From NCBI GenBank assembly GCA_945871455.1, contig CAMBXJ010000075.1, forward strand, positions 1 to 11,794: 11,794 nucleotides of DNA, read 5' to 3'. The notes under the pieces are model-generated. The model was not told the DNA's origin. It searched no databases and saw only the letters and a list, made by a program, of their open reading frames with translations. Both the position numbers and the translations under genes were made by a program. This DNA is from Asaia bogorensis (GTDB lineage Bacteria; Pseudomonadota; Alphaproteobacteria; Acetobacterales; Acetobacteraceae). Positions 7,470-11,794 of the stretch are shown one piece after another (within the stretch, counting starts at the first letter, position 1; each line of letters opens with the position of its first letter).

Positions 7470-8819
7470 TCAGGCCCCCAGCAGGTCGGCGCCCATCGCA
7501 TAGCCGCGGCGGCGTTGCGGCGGCACCGGATGGCAACCCGCCACCCGTTCCATCAGCAGGCGGGCGTCGTCCTGCAAATCGGCCTTCAGGGCCGAGTCCA
7601 GGAAGAGTTGTTCCAGCACGTCCTGCTGCGCGTGACTGCCGCCCAGCCGGTACATCTCGCTCAGCACCGGACGCATCAGGGCAACCGCGCGTCCGTGCCG
7701 ACCGGTGCCGTGCGCCAACACCGCCTCCGTGATCGGAAGGGCGACGTCGCCGACCAGGCGAGCGGTCAGGCCCGGGCCTTGGGCGAACTCCCGCATCGCC
7801 ACGATCATGTGGTGGGCCGCGCCTTCCCGCCCGGTCGCGGCCAGGGCCATCATCCAGTGTGGCAGGGTGAAGGTGGAAAGACAGTCGCCGATCCGATCCT
7901 CGGCCTTGTCGGCAAGCTCCACCCAGCGGTCGCCGACGGGAACCCCATGGCGAGACAGGCGGAACAGCATCGAGGCGGCGTTCTGCACGTCGATATACAT
8001 ATCCGGTATGGCGACGGTCAGCGGTGCGGTCAGGTCGCGGAACCGTGTGTCGTAGAGCGTCAGCACCCGGTCCATATCGCCGCGTTCGAGGTGATACATC
8101 GCCAGATGCCACCAGAGGTGGTGGCGCACATTGTTGCCATGCGTCCAATTGGCTTGCAGGCCCTCGATCCAGGCGATGCCCTCGCCACGCCGGCCGGTCA
8201 TTTCAAGGGTATGGGCGACGCCATGCGCGGCCCACAGATCGCCCGGATCGCGGCGGATCGCCTCTCGTCCGGCGTGTTCGGCTTCCGTGTAGTAGCCGTT
8301 TTCCTCATGCGCGAAGCAGCGGCAACCCAGGATGGCATTGTAGCCGGGTTGCGCTTCGGTCCAATGTCGTTCGACCGATAGAACCGATGCGAGCATTGCC
8401 TCCGGTCGGCCCAACCAGAAATTGACGAAATGGGCGAGACGAAAGGCCAGCAGGTCGTGCGGATGATCGTGCAGGATCTGGTTCCAGACCTGCGCGGCGC
8501 GATCGGGCTCCCCCGCCACCCAGGCATCCAGCGCCGCCGCATGGGCGTGTTCGCGCGCGGTGCCGTGCGATACGCACCGCCATGCGTCCGCCGCGGCCGC
8601 CCGGGCGCGGGGCAGCACTGCCTGCTTGTAAGACAGCATGGCGAAATAGCCCTTGAGGCAATGGGCCATGCCCAGGTCCGGATCGGCGGCGAGCGCCGCG
8701 GCCAGACGTTGCGGCGTGTCGATGTGATAGGTCAGATAGCCGTCGATGGCATGATCGAGCAGCTTCACGGCGTCCGCCGACGCCGCGGTCACGTCCAGGC
8801 CACGCTTGTCCTTGAACAT
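7470..8819 (-). CDS. TTC38-like tetratricopeptide repeat protein
   Basis: A 449-residue, largely helical protein with no signal peptide or membrane segment. It resembles the TPR-repeat protein 38 family, which is found in bacteria and animals and has no well-defined biochemical role. Recognisable parts are an early helix pair ending in MAHCLKGYFAML (residues 51-62), the central AAHGVAHTLEMTGRRGEGIA (197-216), and the W/H-rich signature HHLWWHLAMYHLERGD (233-248) leading to LTLYD. The length fits the family. The ATG at 8819 has GAGG eight to nine bases upstream. It is transcribed toward the pirin gene and lies downstream of the RlpA-like gene with a 78-base gap that contains a strong hairpin. 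Function is unknown; TPR proteins usually bind other proteins. Confidence 0.8.
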   Translation of the reverse strand: MFKDKRGLDVTAASADAVKLLDHAIDGYLTYHIDTPQRLAAALAADPDLGMAHCLKGYFAMLSYKQAVLPRARAAAADAWRCVSHGTAREHAHAAALDAWVAGEPDRAAQVWNQILHDHPHDLLAFRLAHFVNFWLGRPEAMLASVLSVERHWTEAQPGYNAILGCRCFAHEENGYYTEAEHAGREAIRRDPGDLWAAHGVAHTLEMTGRRGEGIAWIEGLQANWTHGNNVRHHLWWHLAMYHLERGDMDRVLTLYDTRFRDLTAPLTVAIPDMYIDVQNAASMLFRLSRHGVPVGDRWVELADKAEDRIGDCLSTFTLPHWMMALAATGREGAAHHMIVAMREFAQGPGLTARLVGDVALPITEAVLAHGTGRHGRAVALMRPVLSEMYRLGGSHAQQDVLEQLFLDSALKADLQDDARLLMERVAGCHPVPPQRRRGYAMGADLLGA

Positions 8820-8842
8820 TGGGTATCCTCTCGCTGACCACC

Positions 8843-8860
8843 CGCCACCCCCGGGTGGCG
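8843..8860. terminator. Perfect hairpin between the RlpA-like and TPR genes
   Basis: CGCCACCC (8843-8850) and GGGTGGCG (8853-8860) form an 8-bp perfect stem with a two-base loop, with further partial pairing outside. It lies 38 bases after the RlpA-like stop and 24 bases upstream of the TPR start in the - direction. It may end the upstream transcript or sit in the TPR gene leader. No T-run. Confidence 0.4.
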
Positions 8861-8897
8861 CGGGCTTCCGGTATCAGACCCGAGAGCGCCGCCGCTA

Positions 8898-9302
8898 TTA
8901 CGCAGGCGTCAGGGAGACGTTTGCAACGCCCTGGCGGATGATCCCCAGACGTTCGGCGGCACCAACCGACAGATCGACCACGCGGCGGTTGGAATACAAC
9001 CGGTCGGTGATCTCCACGACCACCGAACGGCCGGTCCCCGCCACGGTCACCCGCACTTTGGTGCCGAATGGCAGCCACGGGTGGGCGGCGGTCAGCGCCT
9101 TCTGGTCGAAGCGGGTGCCGCTGGCGGTGCGCTTGCCGTGGTGCGCCCGACCATAATAGGAAGCATATCCTGTTTCGCCTGACCAATTGGGCGAATTGCG
9201 GGTAATGGAAGGAGCATTGCCCTCCGCGTGGGCGCGACCGGGGTGCAATGCAAGCAGAACGCCCGCCGCTATCCCTGCCATCGCCAAGAACTGTCGGCTC
9301 AT
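8898..9302 (-). CDS. Small exported RlpA-like (double-psi beta-barrel) protein
   Basis: A 134-residue protein with a signal peptide at about residues 1-26 (hydrophobic core, AHA cleavage site) followed by an RlpA-like double-psi beta-barrel. GYASYYG (45-51), the G-x-RTASG motif, TAAH (71-74), LPFGT and the acidic D100 match RlpA lytic transglycosylases, which cleave peptidoglycan strands lacking stem peptides. Two differences stand out: there is no SPOR septal-targeting domain, and the usual DRGPF segment reads DRLYS (100-104). There is also no lipobox Cys, so it should be periplasmic or secreted rather than a lipoprotein. The ATG at 9302 is chosen because it begins the signal peptide; it has only a weak ribosome binding site, and the in-frame extension to 9530 lacks protein-like character. 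Confidence 0.8.
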   Translation of the reverse strand: MSRQFLAMAGIAAGVLLALHPGRAHAEGNAPSITRNSPNWSGETGYASYYGRAHHGKRTASGTRFDQKALTAAHPWLPFGTKVRVTVAGTGRSVVVEITDRLYSNRRVVDLSVGAAERLGIIRQGVANVSLTPA

Positions 9303-9592
9303 GGTCCGACAGACAACCTGATTTTGACTAATATATCGTGAACCCCTGTTGGGCCGCTGATTCCAGGCGCAATAACGCCCCCACAATGTGGTCGTAATGA
9401 CCGACATTGTCTTATGGAAATCCACCAAACTGGTGAATTTGCGGCATTTTATCGTGCCGACGGTGGTATCTTCCCGTCCCATCGAGACTATAATGCTGTC
9501 TTTCGACTCGAGTGGCAACCCCGTGTCCACAGGAAATTGCTCACAATTTTGGACCGATATAACAACAATAGGCTCGGGATAGCGCTGTCACC
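9303..9592. other. Divergent promoter region between RlpA-like and TauE-like genes
   Basis: This 290-base stretch is visibly more AT-rich than its neighbours and should hold both divergent promoters. Candidates are a TATATT on the - strand (complement of about 9331-9336) for the RlpA-like gene and, on the + strand, TATAAC at 9558-9563 preceded by a weak TTGCTC at 9537-9542 (15-base spacing). Neither is strong. No coding sequence or repeat is recognised. Confidence 0.4.
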
Positions 9593-10378
9593 ATGATCGC
9601 GACCACGATTTCCGATGTGACGTCCGTGTTGGGATCGCCATTGGCGATCGTGCTGTTCGGCGTGTTCGTGGCGTCCCTGCTGCGCGGTTTCACCGGCTTC
9701 GGTTTCGGGTTGGCGGCGGTGCCGCTGCTCAGCCTGGCATTGCCTCCAGCGCAGGTGGTGCCCTTCGTCGTGGTGCTTCAGGTGGTGGTCGGATTGGGAG
9801 GGTTGCGCGCCGCCTGGCCCCATTGCGACTGGCGATCCGTGGCCGGTCTGGCCCCCGGTTTGGTCATGGGAATCCCGCTGGGGTTGGTCGTGTTGACGCA
9901 TCTGCCACCCAATCCGGTCCGCCTTGCGATCGGGTTGATCATCGCCGCATCCGTCGTTCTGTTGGCCAAGGGCGCCCGCCTGCCGCGGCGCCCGTCACGC
10001 GGCCTGACCGTCGCCACCGGGCTGCTGTCCGGCGTCGTCAGTGGGCTGGCATCGATGGGGGGGCCGCCGATTGTCGTGTATTTGCTGGCACTCGGTCACG
10101 GCGCGTCCGTCGTACGAGCCACATCCATCATATTTTTCATGCTGTCGGGCATGGTATCAGTGGTGCCGATGTCTTTTGCCGGACTGATCGATCCGGACGT
10201 GCTGGTGTGGTCGGCTTTGTCAGTGCCAGTGCTGTTTGGTGGTTCCTGGCTGGGAACTTGGGGCTTCCACCGCGCCAAGCCGCATCACCATCGCATGACC
10301 GCCTTGATCGTGCTGTCGGTGCTGGCGGTCGTGCTGATCGCCCGATCCCTGATCGCCGAGGTGGCAATCCAGGGCTAG
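9593..10378 (+). CDS. TauE/SafE-family membrane exporter (sulfite exporter-like)
   Basis: A 261-residue polytopic inner-membrane protein with about eight hydrophobic segments. The N-terminal repeat holds the family motif RGFTGFGFG (residues 31-39), and the second half holds SGLASMGGPP, the matching conserved loop of TauE/SafE proteins. Members export sulfite, sulfoacetate or other small organosulfur anions; the substrate is not identifiable from sequence. A His-rich stretch (KPHHHR) lies in a loop near the C-terminus. The ATG at 9593 is preceded by only a weak GGGAT-type site. It is divergent from the RlpA-like gene and convergent with the cytochrome gene. No taurine or sulfur-oxidation genes are adjacent to support a specific role. 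Confidence 0.85.
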   Translation: MIATTISDVTSVLGSPLAIVLFGVFVASLLRGFTGFGFGLAAVPLLSLALPPAQVVPFVVVLQVVVGLGGLRAAWPHCDWRSVAGLAPGLVMGIPLGLVVLTHLPPNPVRLAIGLIIAASVVLLAKGARLPRRPSRGLTVATGLLSGVVSGLASMGGPPIVVYLLALGHGASVVRATSIIFFMLSGMVSVVPMSFAGLIDPDVLVWSALSVPVLFGGSWLGTWGFHRAKPHHHRMTALIVLSVLAVVLIARSLIAEVAIQG

Positions 10379-10406
10379 GGAGGGTTGATCCGGGCCGTCC
10401 TTCAAG

Positions 10407-10432
10407 GCCGCGCCGCGGGATCGCGACGCGGC
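10407..10432. terminator. Hairpin between convergent TauE-like and cytochrome genes
   Basis: GCCGCGCCGCG (10407-10417) and CGCGACGCGGC (10422-10432) form an 11-base stem with one mismatch and a GGAT loop. It sits between two convergent stop codons (10378 and 10439), as expected of a bidirectional terminator, but lacks T-runs. Confidence 0.45.
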
Positions 10433-10438
10433 TACAGG

Positions 10439-10807
10439 CTACTTCAGCGTCTGTAGGTAGGCTATCAGGTCGGCCCTTTGCTGTGCATCCTTCTGGCCGA
10501 CATAGACCATGGTCGTGCCCGGGATAACCGCCTTCGGGCTGGTCAGATACGGTTCCAATTGGGCCGCGTCCCAGGTGATCCCGCTGTCACGGTTGGCGGC
10601 GGAGTAGCGGAAATTCGGCACCGTCCCCGCCTTGCGCCCGATGATCCCAGACAGGCTGGGGCCGATCATGTTCTTGCCTGGTACGACCGCATGGCACATG
10701 CCACATTGCCGTTTGAAGACGGTCTCCCCGGCGGCGGCATCCTGGGCCCGGGCCGGCGTCGCGCTCAGGGAGGCGATTGCGGCGGCCAAAACTAGGAAAT
10801 ATTTCAT
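10439..10807 (-). CDS. Periplasmic class I c-type cytochrome (c2-like)
   Basis: A 122-residue electron-carrier protein. A signal peptide ends at about A21 (PARA|Q). The single haem-binding site is C35-G-M-C38-H39, and M100 in PGTTMVYVG is the probable distal ligand, with GPSLSGIIGRKAG between, giving the mitochondrial/c2-type pattern. The C-terminal helix RADLIAYLQTLK is typical. It should carry one haem and shuttle electrons in the periplasm; its partners are not shown by the context. AGGA five bases upstream of the ATG supports the start. It lies 36 bases downstream of arfB on the same strand and may be co-transcribed with it. Confidence 0.9.
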   Translation of the reverse strand: MKYFLVLAAAIASLSATPARAQDAAAGETVFKRQCGMCHAVVPGKNMIGPSLSGIIGRKAGTVPNFRYSAANRDSGITWDAAQLEPYLTSPKAVIPGTTMVYVGQKDAQQRADLIAYLQTLK

Positions 10808-10843
10808 ATCAATCCTACGACAAGTGTTGGGTGGTCAAAATCG

Positions 10844-11263
10844 TCAATCGGGGCCGCCAACCCCGCCGCGGTGCTGCTTGGTGCGCGCCCGATGCGCCTT
10901 GGCTTCCAGGCGGCGCTGGCGCGATCCCGCCGTCGGCTTGGTCGCAATGCGCCGGATCGGCGCGATGGCGGCGCGTTGGATGAGTTGTATCAGAGTCTCC
11001 ATTGCTTCTGTCCGGTTGCGGTCCTGGGTCCGGTGACGCTGCGCCGTGATCAGCAGGTCGCCGTCCAGGGTCAGGCGTTTGCCCGCCAACTTCTCCAGCC
11101 GAGCGCGGACCGCGTGCGGGAGGTCGGTGCGATTGAGATCGAGGCGGAGTTGCACCGCCGTCGACACTTTGTTGACGTTCTGACCTCCGGGGCCAGAGGC
11201 GCGGATGAACGTCTCCTCGATCGCGCGCTCGTCTAGGGCGATGGTGGGCGTGATGCGGATCAT
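10844..11263 (-). CDS. arfB: Alternative ribosome-rescue factor / peptidyl-tRNA hydrolase ArfB
   Basis: A 139-residue cytosolic protein that rescues stalled ribosomes by hydrolysing peptidyl-tRNA. It carries the catalytic GGQ motif (residues 26-28) in FIRASGPGGQNVNKVST and the release-factor-like domain, then the basic C-terminal tail rich in Arg and Lys (about 112-135) that enters the empty mRNA channel. Length matches E. coli YaeJ (140). The ATG at 11263 is chosen because the family begins MIRITP; the frame is open upstream to 11473 but that part is low-complexity and crosses a repeat. The ribosome binding site is poor: the upstream bases are C-rich, which suggests weak or leaderless translation. 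It precedes the cytochrome gene by 36 bases. Confidence 0.92.
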   Translation of the reverse strand: MIRITPTIALDERAIEETFIRASGPGGQNVNKVSTAVQLRLDLNRTDLPHAVRARLEKLAGKRLTLDGDLLITAQRHRTQDRNRTEAMETLIQLIQRAAIAPIRRIATKPTAGSRQRRLEAKAHRARTKQHRGGVGGPD

Positions 11264-11408
11264 GGAGGGGACGGCGGCCTTGGCGATGGGGATGGAGTGT
11301 CGGAGAGATAGGCTCGGGTTGGGCGGATCACAACGGGTGGGTGATTGGGTTGGGGGCGGGCGGCGCTCCGTGACCGAGGTGGTTCCCGTATGTCCCTCCG
11401 GATACATC

Positions 11409-11570
11409 GGCGACGCGTACGAATAATCGCTACCGGCGGATGCACCGCGCCTCATCCTCATTGCCGGGATCAAGCCGGCGAGCTGCGCTGCAACGGCGGG
11501 GGGTGCCCGATCAAGTCCGGCAATGACGATAAGGGGGCGCCTCGGTTGCAGCGATTATCCGCGCGTCGCC
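11409..11570. repeat. Palindromic repeat element, copy 3 (nested inverted repeats)
   Basis: Outer arms: GGCGACGCG (11409-11417) pairs with CGCGTCGCC (11562-11570), and ATAATCGCT (11423-11431) pairs with AGCGATTAT (11550-11558). Inside, TCATTGCCGG (11458-11467) pairs with CCGGCAATGA (11517-11526), with partial pairing on its flanks. The left end, GGCGACGC, five bases, AATAA, one base, CGCT, has the same pattern and spacing as the copy at 1789. The inner hairpin differs from the other copies (CATTGCCGG rather than CATGGTGGG). The trinucleotide ATC lies directly on both flanks (11406-11408 and 11571-11573), which could be a short target duplication or chance. Confidence 0.6.
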
Positions 11571-11615
11571 ATCATGTGCTTTTTCCCAGGGTCGCCGTGA
11601 GCGTCCGGCGGGCGC

Positions 11616-11638
11616 AAAACGGGGACCGGACATCCCCG
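11616..11638 (-). terminator. Rho-independent terminator of sthA
   Basis: Read on the - strand: stem CGGGGA (11638-11633), seven-base loop, TCCCCG (11625-11620), then TTTT. It begins nine bases after the sthA stop codon. This is the only hairpin in the window with a T-run in the right place. Confidence 0.6.
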
Positions 11639-11647
11639 GGCGTCGGC

Positions 11648-11794
11648 TTAAACCCGCACCATCCGATTCCACGCATCCAAAGCCGCGATCTTGTAAGCCT
11701 CCGCCAGGGTCGGGTAGTTGAACGTATTCTCAATGAAATAATCCAACGTGCCCTTCAGGTTCAGCACCGCCTGCCCGATATGGACCAATTCCGT
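11648..11794 (-). CDS. sthA: Soluble (Si-specific) NAD(P)+ transhydrogenase, 3' end only
   Basis: The last 48 codons of a flavoprotein that transfers hydride between NADH and NADP+ and balances the two pools in the cytosol. The visible part contains [11 protein letters not shown], then [20 protein letters not shown] and a short tail. This matches the C-terminal dimerisation region of SthA/UdhA, including the conserved HIGQ and NYPT-AEAY motifs. The FAD- and NAD-binding domains lie beyond the right edge. Related dihydrolipoamide dehydrogenases end in HAHPT-like sequence instead, so the transhydrogenase assignment is preferred. A terminator-like hairpin follows. Confidence 0.85.
   Translation of the reverse strand, partial: TELVHIGQAVLNLKGTLDYFIENTFNYPTLAEAYKIAALDAWNRMVRV

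Larger units (their letters stand above)
11264..11647. other. Intergenic region between arfB and sthA
   Basis: These 384 bases hold no credible gene. They contain the third copy of the palindromic repeat (11409-11570) and the sthA terminator-like hairpin (11616-11638). The stretch 11264-11408 should contain the arfB promoter but no convincing motif is seen. Confidence 0.55.

Noticed and set aside
6852..8381. A 509-codon open frame on the + strand
   Set aside because: It runs antisense through both the pirin and TPR genes, has no ribosome binding site and no family resemblance.
9489..9494. A perfect TATAAT about 100 bases upstream of the TauE-like gene
   Set aside because: No acceptable -35 sequence lies at 16-18 bases upstream, so it is not reported as a promoter.
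9303..9530. N-terminal extension of the RlpA-like gene by 76 codons
   Set aside because: It would bury the signal peptide internally and lies in AT-rich promoter-like DNA.
9593..10807. A sulfite oxidation unit formed by the TauE-like exporter and the c-type cytochrome
   Set aside because: The genes converge, a hairpin separates them, and no sulfite dehydrogenase gene is present.
11264..11473. N-terminal extension of arfB by 70 codons
   Set aside because: ArfB proteins begin MIRITP at 11263; the extension is Pro/Ser/Arg-rich and crosses the repeat element at 11409.

Overview
The window is GC-rich chromosomal DNA that looks like an alphaproteobacterium, most plausibly a member of the Rhodospirillales. 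This rests on GC-rich codon use, a chemoreceptor with a C-terminal PilZ domain (an arrangement known from Azospirillum), and dispersed GC-rich palindromic repeats of a kind common in alphaproteobacterial intergenic DNA. The genus cannot be fixed from this sequence alone. Thirteen protein genes are supported, two of them cut by the window edges. I see no rRNA, tRNA, CRISPR array, insertion sequence transposase or phage gene.

Layout from left to right. The 3' part of an AmpG-type permease (+) is followed by a palindromic repeat. A MazE/MazF-type toxin-antitoxin pair (+, ATGA overlap) comes next, then a second, larger repeat. A short-chain dehydrogenase (-) and uracil phosphoribosyltransferase upp (+) are divergently transcribed. 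A signalling pair follows on the + strand: a stand-alone CheY-like receiver, then a methyl-accepting chemotaxis protein whose C-terminus is a PilZ (cyclic-di-GMP-binding type) domain. Three - strand genes come next: a pirin-family cupin with a clear palindrome between its promoter region and ribosome binding site, a TTC38-like TPR protein, and a small exported RlpA-like protein. A TauE/SafE-type exporter (+) converges with a c-type cytochrome and ArfB, both on the - strand. After a third palindromic repeat comes the 3' end of a soluble pyridine nucleotide transhydrogenase (sthA, -) with its own terminator-like hairpin.

Most genes are ordinary housekeeping or accessory functions in small transcription units, and no single operon ties the window together. 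The receiver and the chemoreceptor are the most likely functional pair, and MazE/MazF are certainly one unit.

The least explained structure is a family of three intergenic elements at about 816-941, 1789-1977 and 11409-11570. Each has imperfect terminal inverted repeats sharing a common pattern and encloses one or two hairpins. Two copies bracket the mazEF pair. They resemble small non-autonomous mobile or REP/MITE-like repeats, but no mobilising enzyme is present here.
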